The notes under the pieces are model-generated. The model made no database searches. It saw only the letters and a list, made by a program, of their open reading frames with translations, and was not told where the DNA came from. Below, piece by piece: positions 47,941 to 61,914 of a DNA stretch of 64,000 nt. Position 1 is the first letter of the stretch, and each line of letters opens with the position of its first letter. The DNA is from Conus ventricosus (taxonomy: Eukaryota > Mollusca > Gastropoda > Neogastropoda > Conidae), in NCBI GenBank assembly GCA_018398815.1, contig CM031600.1, positions 49,835,872 through 49,899,871 of the forward strand, given 5' to 3'. The translations under genes were made by a program, and so were the position numbers.

Positions 47941-49145
47941 AAGACGGAGCCAGGCGATGAAAAGCTGGATTCTTTTTTGCACCCATGGTGGTGAGAACAC
48001 CACAGTATTATGGACTGTGGTGTGTCTCTATTTGACGCCGGGAGCACAGACACAACCAGCCGTGTCTCCCTGATGAGTCCCGAACCAGCGGGCGAAAGGC
48101 CTCGTAGCAGGCATTACAAATATATCTGCCTTCAAAAGGGATTGCGATGGTTCCCTTATGCAGCTAGAGAAGAGTTTTCATATCTGTAACATTTTTTTTT
48201 TTTTAATTTCATTTTCCTAGTTTCTCCATCTTCAAACCCCCCTCCCCTCTCCCCTCCCTTCAAGTCCAAATCTTTGCCAGACAGTTCAGTTGTTGGCCTG
48301 CGCTTGTTTTTTCCCCCACTATTAGATTGTTCGTCTATGTATTTGTCTGACTTTATTCAAGTTAAAAGGCTGTGCCAGTCTTGAATGAAAGTTACTCTGT
48401 GTTAGGTTTCCTTATGGGAGAAAAACATACCCCACTTGTTTACTGTTTATCGTTTACTGTTCCCTACCTCATTTCATTTCCGATTTTGCTTTGATTAAAT
48501 TGAGGTTTTTTTGTATTTGTTTCTGTCCGTCTGTGTGTTTGTCTTTTGATCTCCCTTGCATCTTTGGGTGGATCCTCAGGCGTAGGCTCAAAGACTGCCC
48601 CTACATTGTATATTATTTGCACAATGTCTTTAGTTTTACAGCAACTTTTTTTCCTCCCCACACTTTCGTTTGGTTGCATTTACTACTCTTCGCTGGCTGC
48701 TCTGGGGGTGCTATTGGATTCTTTTTTGCACCCATGGGGGTGAGAACACCACGTATTTTGGACTGTGGTGTGTCTCTATTTGACGCCGGGGGGCGCAGAC
48801 ACAACCAGCCGTGTCTCCCTGATGAGTCCCGATCCAGCGGGCGAAAGGCCTCGGAGCAGGCAATACAAATATATCTGCCTTCAAAAGGGATTGCGATGGT
48901 TCCCTTATGCAGCTAGAGAAGAGTTTTCATGTCTGTAACATTTTTTTTTAAAATTTCATTTTCCTTAGTTTCTCCATCTTCAAACTCCCTCCCCTCTCCC
49001 CTCCCCTCAAGTCCAAATCTTTTCCAGACAGTTCAGTTGTTGGCCTGCGCTTGTTTTTCCCCCACTATTAGATTGTTCGTCTATGTATTTGTCTGACTTT
49101 ATTCAAGTTTAAAAGGCTGTGCCAGTCTTGAATGAAAGTTAGTCT
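47941..49145 (+). repeat. Second, diverged array of family H (about 1.6 units)
   Basis: GAGAACACCACAGTATTATGG at ~47994 and GAGAACACCACGTATTTTGG at ~48743 set a period near 750 bp. Shared landmarks with 2.6-5.4 kb: GGACTGTGGTGTGTCTCT, GACACCGGGAGCACAGACAC-like block, GTTGGCCTGC and CCCCCACTA. The second unit has the coding-like stretch; the first is partly missing it. Confidence 0.88.
48464..48804 (-). pseudogene. Coding-like relic in the diverged family H unit
   Basis: Two overlapping minus-strand frames read APPEQPAKSSK and KKVAVKLKTLCK, then, in the other frame, VGAVFEPTPEDPPKDAREIK. The matching segments of the 662-bp array read APPKQPAKGSK, KKVAEKLKALFK and FEPMLEDPFKDAREVK. Many differences fall at third positions or are conservative, as expected for past protein-level selection. 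Unknown protein family. Confidence 0.35.
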
Positions 49146-49189
49146 GTGTTAGGTTTCCTTTTAAAATCTGTCGGGTTTTTGTTGGGTAA

Positions 49190-52100
49190 CCAGATAATAA
49201 AACTACATGGACGGTTAAGGCATAAATCGCTTAGTTTTTTTTTACAATTGGACTGCAGAAGTCAGTGTAACATTGACTTCCTTGTTCAGTTTTTGGAAGA
49301 CCACAGCTTTGACGTCCTTGCGCTGCAGTCTCTGAATTGTCATAAAAATGATTTACCGAAACTCACGGGATACTGTTTTCTCCAGTGACTGATGCAGTAA
49401 AGAAATTGCTAAAATTAAAATTGCCATATATGTATGGTGTAAACGTTTGTACCAAGCTGTTAAATCACCTTATACCTCGATTGACAAACGTTTATATTCC
49501 TTCTGTATAGCAGTGAATATCAAGGGCCAAAGTTTACAAGTTATGAACTGTTATTACCCAGATGGTGTGTCCAAGAAGGAAGCTGTCTAGTTGCTTGATT
49601 TAGGTTCAGACAAGGAACGGATTATTCTAGGTGATTTCAATTCACATCATGCTCTATGGTCCGGAAGTTCTAAAAAATGTCACAAACAATAACGAATTTT
49701 CTAGCGAACACTATTATAAATGCTAATCTAACGATACTGAATGACGGGTCTATCACCAGAATCGCTGATCGCTCTGTTCAGAAAAATTCGTCAGCTGATT
49801 TGCCCTTAGTACCATCGGGTATTTTTCTACTTTGCACGTGGAATGTCATTTAGCTACCACTGGGCAGTGGTCATCTTCCAGTTGAAGCTCAGATCTTAAT
49901 GAGTCCTGAGAAAACTGAGTTTACCTCCGGAATATACAAAATAAAATGACGATAACGCTAACTGGGACCTTTTTGCCCAGACTCTAGTTAATGGTTCTCT
50001 TGAGCTCAATTTCAATCATAATATAGAATCAGTAGAAGATCTCGTTAAAAAAATGTAAAAATACGAAATTTCATACTGAGGGCAGCAGATGGTGCCATTC
50101 CAAAGATTAAGTTAAAGACTATCCAGAGAGAGCCTCAAATTCCTTGGTGGAACTCTGCCTGTGAGTTAGCCGTAAAAAATGAAAACAAGCATTTCAAAAC
50201 TAGATAAATAGTCGTCATTCACAGGCACTCGAACTGATGAACGAACTTCACAGTAAATACAAAATTGCTAATAATTGCATAACAAAGCAGTAGCTCTTGT
50301 ACAACAATATTATGGTACATTGATCATGACCTGTTCTAAAAATCCGGATGACGTTTCTAGATTATGGAAAGAAATGAAAAAGTCAGGAGTACATCTTATT
50401 TCCCTCAGCCTGCTTTGCATGTCAACGATGTAACCTATAGAGAAGAGAAGAAAAAAACACACCCGAAGGTGCGGGTAGCACCCAGAGAAGTACTGTCTTC
50501 AACTGCGAACAAACCAGCTGAGAGCAATCTTGCACTACCCTTGGAAGCCTGCGCTGTGTTCACATATCTCCCTCATCCTGCTTTGCATGTTGACGATAAA
50601 ACTTATACAACTAATAAAGAAAAGGCTGAATTATTTGCAGAAACTTTCGCTTCAATGAGTCAAACTGAGTGTTTGTCTCAGGCTGAACAAATTCGTAGAA
50701 AGGAGTTCGAGGATAAATGCCAAAACTTTGAGCAGCTCAACGTAGGAAGTAACACTTCATGTATAAACACAAATTTAACAATGCACGAACTTTGTTTCTC
50801 ACTTAATCGTATAAAGCCAGGTAAGATAATCATAGGTTCCAATTCTACTTTCTATAACATGATCAAACATTTTCTGACGGTCTGTTATCAAAGGTGTTGG
50901 AGTTCTTTCAGACATGTTGGAGTGCTGGAATGTTCCCTACAGATTGGGAAAAAGCTACTGTTTATCTCAGTCCTTGAAGAAGGAAAACCTAAAACTCATC
51001 CCTCTAGTTTCCGACTTATTTTTTAACACCACACAATAGAAAACGTTTTGAAAGAATCATGAAAAACAGAATAGAACATTTCCTTGAAAGAAATGGAGTC
51101 TTGCCTTTATTATTCCAGGATGGTTTTGGAAAGGTAGAGGAGTCACAGACCAAATTCCTCATTTATCATCACATGTGAAAATAACTCTAGCCAAGCGTCA
51201 TTTGACCATCGCAACTTTTTTTTGATGTTCATGGAGCCAACAATTCTGTTTTGGCATTCTAAAGTGTTGCACAAAGCACATGAAATAGGAGTATGAGGTC
51301 GCTTTATTTTCCAGTTTCTAAAAGCTTTCTCATCGGACAGAACTATCCAAGTCGTCTACATGGAGCGCTATCAACTTCTAGGATACTAACATGGGTGTTC
51401 CCAAGGAAGTGTTGATCGCTCCCCCCTTTCTCGCTAATGCTTTATGATATTAAAACAGGTTAATACAAATGTGCCACATTAGCTCTGTATGTCGATGACG
51501 TTGCTCTGCGGAGAAATGTAAACTGCAATTTTTCTAAACATCAAACCAAAAGAAAGAAAATTATTGAACAGTTTCAAGAATTAGTTGACAATATTTTTCA
51601 TTACATGAAATCAAATGGGTTCGGATTGTCTGCTCATAGAACGGTTTTTGTTGTCTTTACAAAGAAAACGATTGCGTTTGAAGGCAGAGAAGCTGTCTCT
51701 ATAAAGTTGATGATATTTAGATAAACCCAAGCAAACAAGTTTTAAATTTCTTGGTGTTATCTTCCACTATAAACTCTATATCAGTAAAAATATTAATTAC
51801 CTTGTAGAAAAGGATAGGAAAAAAAATACATTATTACGTGTACTTTCTGTATACTTCTGATTACCTTGGGGTCTAATCTTGTCCATGTCGCCTCAGGGCT
51901 AGTTCCTTCAATTCTGTCGTAAGGCAAAAAACAAGAACCATTCTTTACAGCTGCAAAGACAGATTTGCATAAGCTAACAAGTATTGACTCGTTAGCCTTT
52001 AAAATTGCATTAGGACTTCCCCGATGGCCTTCAGTTGATTTGACGTACAAGGAGGCTGGTGGTGTTCCCTTAATATGAGCACAGGTTAAGTTGTGCCTGT

Positions 52101-52476
52101 AATTTTACAGTGAAAACCATCCCAAATAATTCAGTAATGACCGAACTGGATGGAAGTGCCTATATTTCAAGAGAGATCAAAGCGGTGTACATTTCCTTAG
52201 GTGATTATGTTTCCCCATTGTTTTGAACTGTGACCTGTCTCTTGATGGTGTTGCCGCTGTGTCAGGCTGTTCACATCCTTCTTGGTTGTCAGAGCAGGAT
52301 GAAATCAACTACGCTTTACGGAAATCTGAATAAAAAAGATAATCCTCTGTTACTGTCATCCTATGCCAAAGACTTGATAGATAGGAAACACGATTCATAT
52401 CTACACATTTTCACGGATGGTTCTGTTTTGGTTCTTCCCATGTTTGGGCTCCGTTGTAATACCAGCGCTTGGCATT
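49190..52476 (+). pseudogene. I-superfamily LINE ORF2 relic: endonuclease, RT, RNase H start
   Basis: Plus-strand fragments in the expected order. The AP-type endonuclease reads NIDFLVQFLEDHSFDVLALQ (49270-) and ILGDFNSHHALW (near 49624). A linker has IPWWNSACELAVK. The RT includes LNRIKPGK, the catalytic YVDD at 51488-51499, and FKFLGVIF-like sequence near 51745. The thumb (SIDSLAFKIALGLPRWPS) is near 51980, and RNase H starts FTDGS at 52409-52423, entering the gap. There are many frameshifts and stops. A ~160-bp internal repetition (PALHVNDVTY / PALHVDDKTY) is at 50400-50620. Confidence 0.85.
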
Positions 52477-53476
52477 NNNNNNNNNNNNNNNNNNNNNNNN
52501 NNNNNNNNNNNNNNNNNNNNNNNNNNNNNNNNNNNNNNNNNNNNNNNNNNNNNNNNNNNNNNNNNNNNNNNNNNNNNNNNNNNNNNNNNNNNNNNNNNNN
52601 NNNNNNNNNNNNNNNNNNNNNNNNNNNNNNNNNNNNNNNNNNNNNNNNNNNNNNNNNNNNNNNNNNNNNNNNNNNNNNNNNNNNNNNNNNNNNNNNNNNN
52701 NNNNNNNNNNNNNNNNNNNNNNNNNNNNNNNNNNNNNNNNNNNNNNNNNNNNNNNNNNNNNNNNNNNNNNNNNNNNNNNNNNNNNNNNNNNNNNNNNNNN
52801 NNNNNNNNNNNNNNNNNNNNNNNNNNNNNNNNNNNNNNNNNNNNNNNNNNNNNNNNNNNNNNNNNNNNNNNNNNNNNNNNNNNNNNNNNNNNNNNNNNNN
52901 NNNNNNNNNNNNNNNNNNNNNNNNNNNNNNNNNNNNNNNNNNNNNNNNNNNNNNNNNNNNNNNNNNNNNNNNNNNNNNNNNNNNNNNNNNNNNNNNNNNN
53001 NNNNNNNNNNNNNNNNNNNNNNNNNNNNNNNNNNNNNNNNNNNNNNNNNNNNNNNNNNNNNNNNNNNNNNNNNNNNNNNNNNNNNNNNNNNNNNNNNNNN
53101 NNNNNNNNNNNNNNNNNNNNNNNNNNNNNNNNNNNNNNNNNNNNNNNNNNNNNNNNNNNNNNNNNNNNNNNNNNNNNNNNNNNNNNNNNNNNNNNNNNNN
53201 NNNNNNNNNNNNNNNNNNNNNNNNNNNNNNNNNNNNNNNNNNNNNNNNNNNNNNNNNNNNNNNNNNNNNNNNNNNNNNNNNNNNNNNNNNNNNNNNNNNN
53301 NNNNNNNNNNNNNNNNNNNNNNNNNNNNNNNNNNNNNNNNNNNNNNNNNNNNNNNNNNNNNNNNNNNNNNNNNNNNNNNNNNNNNNNNNNNNNNNNNNNN
53401 NNNNNNNNNNNNNNNNNNNNNNNNNNNNNNNNNNNNNNNNNNNNNNNNNNNNNNNNNNNNNNNNNNNNNNNNNNNN
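52477..53476. other. Assembly gap, 1000 N
   Basis: Exactly 1000 N, probably nominal. It interrupts the RNase H region of the LINE relic. Confidence 1.
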
Positions 53477-54690
53477 GTAAATACATTCCTTTTTTCATAA
53501 GTTGACAGATAGGCATTGTAAATTACAGTGCATGCGTTTCATCACCTTTAGGGTCTTTAATAGTGACGTCACATCGATCTCGCGATGCAATCACCGAGAT
53601 CCCTGTCATTTCATTCGCCACTAAGGGCATTAATAGCATATGTCGAGAGTCAGTCATGATCTCTGGTAATGGTGTAGCGGGTAAACTTCGGACCTTTCAA
53701 GGGAGCTGACTGCTTTTCTTCAGCATGTGTTTGTGTCCCTTGGGAGACGGCTTAAACAAACAAACAAAACAAAGACACCTACTAACCCCCAAATCTCATT
53801 CTTTAACTATTAATGAACCAGTCTAAAGAGTCAGTCATGATGAGCTGGTAAAGGTGTAGCGGGTACACTTCGGACCTTTCAAGGGAGCTGACTGCCTTTT
53901 TTTTTTTTCATCAGGTGTTGTCGCCCTTGGGAGATAGCCTAAAAAAAAAAAATTAGTCTGTCATTTTTTTTCTTTACGTTTTTAATCTGATTGCACCATC
54001 AAGACGCAAGCCTCGTCATCACCCGAACGCCCGTAGGGTCTTTTCATAGGGACCTCACATCGATCGTTCGATGTCATCAGCGGCCATGCCCTGTCATGTG
54101 ATTTGTCCCCTGAGGGGTTTTAATAGCAATGTGGAAAATCAGTGATGATCAGCTATTATGGGTTTAGCCAGTACAGTTCAAATCTTTCAAGTGAGCCCGC
54201 TGTTGGTTTTTGGTTTGTTTTTGTGTTGTCACCCTTGGGAGACGGTGTAAATAAAATAAACAAACAACCAAACAAACAAAGACACATATTAACCCCCAAA
54301 TCTCATTCTTTAACTGGTAATGAACCGATATAAAAAGTCAGTCATGCTCAGCTAGTATGGGTTCAGCGGGTACAGTTCGGGCCTTTCAAGGGAACTGACT
54401 GTCTTTTTCATCATGTGATGTCACCCTTGAGAGACGCCCTAACCCAACACGAGTCGCTTAAAACAAGTCTGTCATTTGTTTGGTTGTTTACATTTTTTCT
54501 TTACATCTGATTGCACCCCTCGTGATGCAATCGCCCGTAGGGTCTATGAATAGGAACGTCACATGGATGTCACGATGTCATCACGAGCATCCTCGATCAT
54601 GTGATTCGTCCTAAGGCTCTGTCTTGTTCCCTCCTCATTTTGCCTCCTCCGGTTTTGAGGGGTGAAACCTGCCTAACCTTACTACTACTA
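53477..54690 (+). repeat. ~500-bp higher-order tandem repeat
   Basis: A block with AGGGTCTTTAATAG ... GACGTCACATCGAT recurs near 53540, 54035 and 54538. Between each pair are two copies of a second block (AGTCAGTCATGATSAGCTGGTA, GTGTAGCGGGTACACTTCGG, CCTTTCAAGGGAGCTGACTG, CCTTGGGAGA) near 53650, 53830, 54145 and 54335. It ends in CTTACTACTACTACTG near 54684. It may be the 3' UTR of the LINE before the gap, because I-type elements can end in short repeats; that link is inference. Confidence 0.75.
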
Positions 54691-54748
54691 CTGTAGCAAA
54701 GAGATCTGTCAGATCCGAGAAACGTCACAAAATAATATCACGATAAGA

Positions 54749-54961
54749 ATGTGTACCCAAGAAGGGAAAAATCTACAACACAAACAACGCTGCTATACCA
54801 TCATTGTGGTAATTGACCTCAGTAAAACGACACTGAACGTGCTCTTAAACAGACTGAAAAGGAAGACAAAGGAAATACTTTTGGAATTGCAGGCAGTACC
54901 GAGGCCGGAAAGGAGCATATTGGAGCAGACTTCCATTAAAGAAAAAAGGTGTTTGATATGA
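54749..54961 (+). pseudogene. Possible LINE RT fragment
   Basis: A 70-codon frame containing LLELQAVPRPERSILEQ, which resembles the QAGFRPGRSTxEQ motif of LINE reverse transcriptases. The preceding VVIDLSKTTLNVLLNRL resembles the FxDxxKAFD region, but in the wrong order. Weak; may be chance. Confidence 0.25.
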
Positions 54962-55718
54962 AGATTTATGGCACATCATAAGAAAATGTCGCTTTCAGAG
55001 ATGCAGCAAACATTATTTTGTGTTTGAAAGAAAAGCCAAAAAAACTTTCACACTGTAGGAATGCGCGAAGTCTGTCTTTCTCTCTCTCTCTGCAACTGCC
55101 TTCAGAAAAATAAGGCCTCTGTTTGTTTGTTTTTTAATTCAATTCCCTTTTAATGATAAGGCCAACAGTGTTTTTTTTCCTCTTTCTGAAATTAATGTAG
55201 CAAAGAGATTAAAAATACCATAACAGAAATAGGATTGGGGGAAATGAAAACAGAATAAGTCATACCTACGTCTAGAACACAGTATTAGATGACGAAAGAA
55301 AGGCACAAGTACAGGCAGCATTTCACTGGGCAAATAAAAAAACCCATCAAACAACTTGCATCACCTTCCAAGATAAAGCCAAAAGAAACTTCTTTCACAT
55401 TGTAGGAATGCTCTAAACTATTCAAAAATATTCAGTAAAGATATTGAAGTGACGTTAACCACCAGATGGATGTGCAGCATGCAGAACGTTATTCTAATCC
55501 CATTCCATTGCGTCTTAATCGTCAAATGCATCATCGTAGACGACTAAAATGTCTCCTGTCCTATAGCTCATGCCACATTCTGACGGTGACTTTAGATTCC
55601 AATCTCTCTTTCCAAACATGTGTGCGGTCAGATTCTGCGTTAATGCATTGATTGAGCGTGGGCAAGTTCATGGCGTCTACTGTTGGATGGACGTCAAAGC
55701 GGTCTCCTAAACGGACGG

Positions 55719-55719
<1 letters not shown>
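54962..55719. other. No recognisable feature
   Basis: AT-rich with chance frames. A short TC tract is at 55078-55092. Confidence 0.45.
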
Positions 55720-55808
<89 letters not shown>

Positions 55809-55885
55809 AAGCGTGCGCACGCGCGCGTGCGTACATACGCAGGTGAATATGAGTGTGTGTGCACGTGCGCGCGATTGCGAACGCG

Positions 55886-55969
<84 letters not shown>

Positions 55970-55996
55970 AGTGTGTGCGTGCGTGCGTGCGTGCGC

Positions 55997-56071
<75 letters not shown>
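55720..56071 (+). repeat. Compound microsatellite GA-TG-CG
   Basis: (GA)n at ~55722-55765, then several (TG)n blocks broken by CG and TGCG repeats. Long frames on both strands are repeat translations. Confidence 0.97.
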
Positions 56072-56072
<1 letters not shown>

Positions 56073-56469
56073 CAAATGAAGGAATAAAAGAGAGAGCGGG
56101 AAAGGAGGAAAAACAATAACAACAACAAAACCTGTATGCAGGAGTTTTCTTGAGGACACAGTAATTACATACAGTAATAGCAAAGCCTAGCATTACTTGA
56201 AACATACATATGGGCGAAAACCAATTATCAGAGAAGGTGAGGGTTTCAAACCGCCATGAAATCAGAGCACTGGCATACCCCAATATTTCAGGGGAAAGAA
56301 ATAGTATGCTGTGAAGTTTGTGTGGCAGGAGCATTACTACACGTTCATGTGGAAGGACTTGCTAGCTGTTTAATTGAATAATAAGAGATTCAGCTAGTTT
56401 TGGTGTGCAATGAACAACAACAGAAAATCAAATGAAATATTAGCAGTAGAGCCATAGCGGAGGGGGTGG
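56072..56469. other. No recognisable feature
   Basis: Unique-looking sequence; minus-strand frame 55807-56334 is partly AC-repeat and partly chance. Confidence 0.45.
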
Positions 56470-57481
<1,012 letters not shown>

Positions 57482-57882
57482 AGTTGCAAAGCGAGACGAC
57501 TGCAGGCGGAAATCTAAACAAATCTTAAATAAATGTTAGCGAACCGCCCAGAGAACGTGGACAAAACGAGTCACAAGACAAAACACAACGCGTTTCGACC
57601 TCTTAGGTCTTTCTCGGGTGATACATAAACGAATAAAACAACGAAAATTCACTTAGCTTTGATCGCTTCAGATCGCTTAGGGTTCAGCGCAAGGAAGAAG
57701 ACGCCTTCTTCCTTGCGCTGAACCCTAAGCGATCTGAAGCGATCAAAGCTAAGTGAATTTTCGTTGTTTTATTCGTTTATGTATCACCCGAGAAAGACCT
57801 AAGAGGTCGAAACGCGTTGTGTTTTGTCTTGTGACTCGTTTGTCCACGTTCTCTGGGCGGTTCGCTAACATTTATTTAAGAT
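57482..57882. mobile_element. 401-bp palindromic insertion with TSD (PLE-LTR-like)
   Basis: Arms 57520-57700 and 57705-57883 are near-perfect reverse complements around a 4-bp spacer (ACGC); a 38-bp non-paired segment precedes the left arm. TTATCTTAACAT at 57470-57481 and 57883-57894 is a 12-bp target-site duplication; segment A has a single copy at 35724-35735, the empty site. Each arm holds AGACCTAAGAGGTCGAAACG, like the stem II and GAAA part of the hammerheads in Penelope-like elements, so a head-to-head pair of PLE terminal repeats is the best guess. No coding sequence. Confidence 0.8.
57785..57822 (+). ncRNA. Hammerhead-like motif, right arm of palindrome
   Basis: GAGAA-AGACCT-AAG-AGGTC-GAAAC-GCG: a clear hairpin then GAAA, but the first box is not CUGANGA. 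The mirror copy is at 57589-57620 on the minus strand. Confidence 0.3.
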
Positions 57883-58472
57883 TTATCTTAACATGTTTTC
57901 ATCGTCATTATCATCTTTCTTACAGCAAGCTTTGCTCGACAACGGGTAAACGGTGGTGGTGGAGGTAGTGGTAGTGGTGGCTGGATTTCGAAACTTGTAT
58001 TGGAAATCACTGCACTATTCTCATGGTTCTCAATCCGTTTCTCTCCCCCTCCCGCCTCACTTAGTTATGCCTCACTTTGCTTGCTTCATTCTCTTTTGTC
58101 AATAGAAATGTCAACATAGCAACTGACTTCCAAGATAACCAGAACAAGTGTTGACTTGTGGCAATGTCCTTGGTCATTTGCATTTGGCTCACAGCGACTG
58201 AAATGTTGTGGAGTTATGTGTGCCGTTGACTCGTTTGTCCTTTTTTCACGAAAAATAGTAAGAGCACTTATCAAATAACAAAGAAGTAAAGAGAAAACAA
58301 CAGCTTTCAAACACCAGCTTGTATTCAATTCCAACATACATATGGACTTATTACAATGTTACCCCCTCTGTTTTCATTAACCGCCACCCCCCACCCCCCA
58401 CCCCACCCCTCCCGTCCCCTTTGTACCTTTGCACTCAAGTATTCAAACGTACACACAAACACACACACACGC

Positions 58473-58680
<208 letters not shown>

Positions 58681-58941
58681 GCGCGCCATAGCACTATCAC
58701 TAAACAGCAGTATACAACAAACCTTTACAATATGCTGCTGCAGAAGTACACACAGTTTGTGAATCAGAAACGGTGTCAGAAGTACACACATAACGAATGA
58801 GAAACGGTGTCAATTAAATTAATGAATGGGAAAAGAGAAATGTTTTCTTTTCTTTCTTTCTTTCTTTCTTTTTTTTCAAACTATAATTGAATACACAAGA
58901 TCACAATTCCACTCTTCAAGAGAATAATAACAATAAATAAA

Positions 58942-59011
58942 AACTACGTAATGTCCATCTTTGGCAACTGTTTTGCTCTGTCCAGTTGTCAAAGATGGAC
59001 ATTACGTAGTT
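58942..59011. repeat. Inverted repeat, 28-bp arms (copy in B)
   Basis: Same hairpin as 36701-36770, arms 58942-58969 and 58984-59011. Confidence 0.9.
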
Positions 59012-59604
59012 GTATTGTTTGTTTGTTTTTTCTCTTGAAAAAGGTCACGTGGCTGAAAATTTGAAGATTGGAATTGTGATCTTGTGTACTGTTTTCTTCC
59101 CTTTGGAGGACTATTGCTTTTGTTTCTTGTAATTGGATAGTAAGTTTGGCTTTGAAAATAGTCCGTAAGCATAATGATTTCAAAGTGGGATGACTGCAAA
59201 CAAAATTAAATGTGAAATGACTGTGCTGCCAGAAGAAAGAACAAACATTAAAAAAACAAACACTACGCGTTTTGACTTCTTTGGTCTTCGTCAGGCAAGA
59301 CACAACATTCAAGACAAGAACACGAAGCACGAACGGGCGATTATTTATCTCCTCAAATAGGCGCAAAATGGATGTGGAAAGGCCATTTGTGCTTTTGTGC
59401 GTGCGTGCTTGCGTGCGTGCGTGCGTGCGTGCGTGTGTGGTTGTATGCGGGCACGCGTGCGTGTGGGTGCGGGTGTACGCGGGCGCGCGGGCGTGTGCGG
59501 GTGGGTATATGCGGTTCGCGTTTCCGTCTTGTCCCAAAATCTTTTTGTCCGTTCTCTTTAGAAAACAAAATCTTCCTCATTCACCATGAAGAAAATGACA
59601 GGGA

Positions 59605-60555
59605 CTGTTGCGGTACTGGAGAACAGAAAGCTGAGAGCTGTCAGGGCAGCACTGGTGTGAGGAACAGAAAGCTGAGAGCTATCAGGGCAGCACTGTTGTG
59701 GAGAGCAGAAAGCTGAGTCCTATCAAGCCAGTACTGTTGTGGACAACAGAAATCTGAGTGCTGTTAGAGCAGTACTGTTGTGGAGAACAGAACGCTGAGT
59801 GCTCTCAGGGCAATACGGATGTGGAGAACAGAACGCTGAGTGCTCTCAGGGCAATACGGATGTGGAGAACAGAACGCTGAGTGCTCTCAGGGCAATACGG
59901 ATGTGGAGAACACAACGCTGAGTGCTCTCAGGGCAATACGGATGTGAAGAACAGAACGCTGAGTGCTCTCAGGGCAATACGGATGTGGAGAACAGAAAGC
60001 TGAGTGCTATCAGGGCAGTACTGTTGTGGAGAACAGAAAGCTAATTTGTGGAGAGCAGAAAGCTGAGTGATATCAGGGCAATACAGTTGTGGACAACAGA
60101 AAGCTGAGTGCTGTTAGAGCAGTACTGTTGTGGAGACCAGAAAGCTGAGTGTTATCAGGGCAATACTGTTGTGGTGAACAGAAAGCTAATTGCCATCAGG
60201 GCAGTACTGTTCTGGAGAACAATTGTGGAGAGCAGAAAGCTGAGTGCTATCAGGACAGTACTGTTGTGGGGAACAGAAAGCTGAGTGCTATCAGGGCAGC
60301 ACTGTTGTGGAGAACAGAAAGCTGAGTGCTATCATTGCAGTACTGTTGTGGAGAACAGAAAGCTGAGTGCTATCATTGCAGTACTGGTGTGGGGAACAGA
60401 AAGCTGAGTGCTATCATTGCAGTACTGTTGTGGAGAACAGAAAGCTGAGTGCTATCATTGCAGTACTGTTGTGGAGAACAGAAAGCTGAGTGCTATCATT
60501 GCAGTACTGTTGTGGACAACAGAAAGCTGAGAGCTATCAGTGCAGTACTGGTGTG
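59605..60555 (+). repeat. 41-bp minisatellite, about 23 copies (segment B)
   Basis: Same unit as 37377-37912. It includes a homogenised run of five GGATGTGGAGAACAGAACGC variants (59815-59995) and two or three truncated units (60045, 60225). Confidence 0.97.
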
Positions 60556-60817
60556 TGCATTGTTTGCTTATTGTTTGTAACGTCCGAAGGAGACACATTT
60601 GTCCAAGATTTACTTGTGTGTTTCGCAATGTGAAACAATAGATGCGTTATGCTAATCTTGTTTTTATCATTTACATTTTGGCCTCATTCATCATTGTTAA
60701 CAAGCATCTGAACAGTGTTTCAAGCCTCGAAATATTGAAGGTTGCTAGCATGACGTCGAGGTGTCTGTTGTTCCTTGTTTGCTCACTTGTTTTCTCCACC
60801 TGCCTTTTTTTTCTTTT

Positions 60818-60876
60818 GCCTCTTTTCTCTTCTCTTCTTTTCTCTTCTCTTCTTTTCTCTTCTCTTCTTTTCTTTT
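60818..60876 (+). repeat. (TTTTCTCTTCTC)n repeat (copy in B)
   Basis: Shorter counterpart of 38176-38248. Confidence 0.9.
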
Positions 60877-61446
60877 AGGAGAGGAGACTGAGAGGATGAG
60901 GTCATGTGACTAGTAAGTTGTGACCACAGCACCGCACATGTTAAGAAACGAAAATCAGTCTGGTGTTTGGATCACATTCATGGCAAACACACTGCATATC
61001 TTCGTTGCCTTGTTGTTCAGCAAGCCGTTTCCATTTCAACACTGTCAAAGCCCTCACAACCGAAATGTGATTCTCACAGATGGACTCTCAAAGCCCCAAA
61101 GCCATCTACTGTATTTCTCCAGAGAAACAGCGAGCAGACGGAGGAAACAGCTGCCATCAAAGTGAAAACAGAGGTAGCAACAGTGGGTGGTAGGATGGAG
61201 AGACACATTCTGCACGCTCAGCTCGGAGGTAGGACAAATCGTGTAATGCACTAGACAGAAAAGGAACATGAGTGACATATCTGGAAGAGAGACTCAAGTG
61301 ATCAGGTAATGAAAACGAGGGTCAGAACTAGGAGGGAAATGAGGAAGATATACTGGGCTTCAAATCAGACTATTCTGATGGATTCAGTATACAGAGTTAG
61401 CAGAGACTTATTTTTGGACGCCATCCTCTCGTTTCCTTCACAGTTT

Positions 61447-61914
61447 TGTAACACACTGAACATGGTGCAGTGACAATACATAGTGTAACACACTGAACAT
61501 GGTGCAGTGACAATACATAGTGTAACACACTGAACATGGTGCAGTGACAATACATAGTGTAACACACTGAACATGGTGCAGTGACAATACATAGTGTAAC
61601 ACACTGAACATGGTGCAGTGACAATACATAGTGTAACACACTGAACATGGTGCAGTGACAATACATAGTGTAACACACTGAACATGGTGCAGTGACAATA
61701 CATAGTGTAACACACTGAACATGGTGCAGTGACAATACATAGTGTAACACACTGAACATGGTGCAGTGACAATACATAGTGTAACACACTGAACATGGTG
61801 CAGTGACAATACATAGTGTAACACACTGAACATGGTGCAGTGACAATACATAGTGTAACACACTGAACATGGTGCAGTGACAATACATAGTGTAACACAC
61901 TGAACATGGTGCAG
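61447..61914 (+). repeat. 37-bp minisatellite, about 12.6 near-identical copies
   Basis: Unit GTAACACACTGAACATGG plus TGCAGTGACAATACATAGT. Copies look identical. Segment A has one partial unit (about 38836-38868). Thirty-seven is not a multiple of three, and all three minus-strand frames are open, each giving the same 37-residue cycle. This is repeat-derived. Confidence 0.98.
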
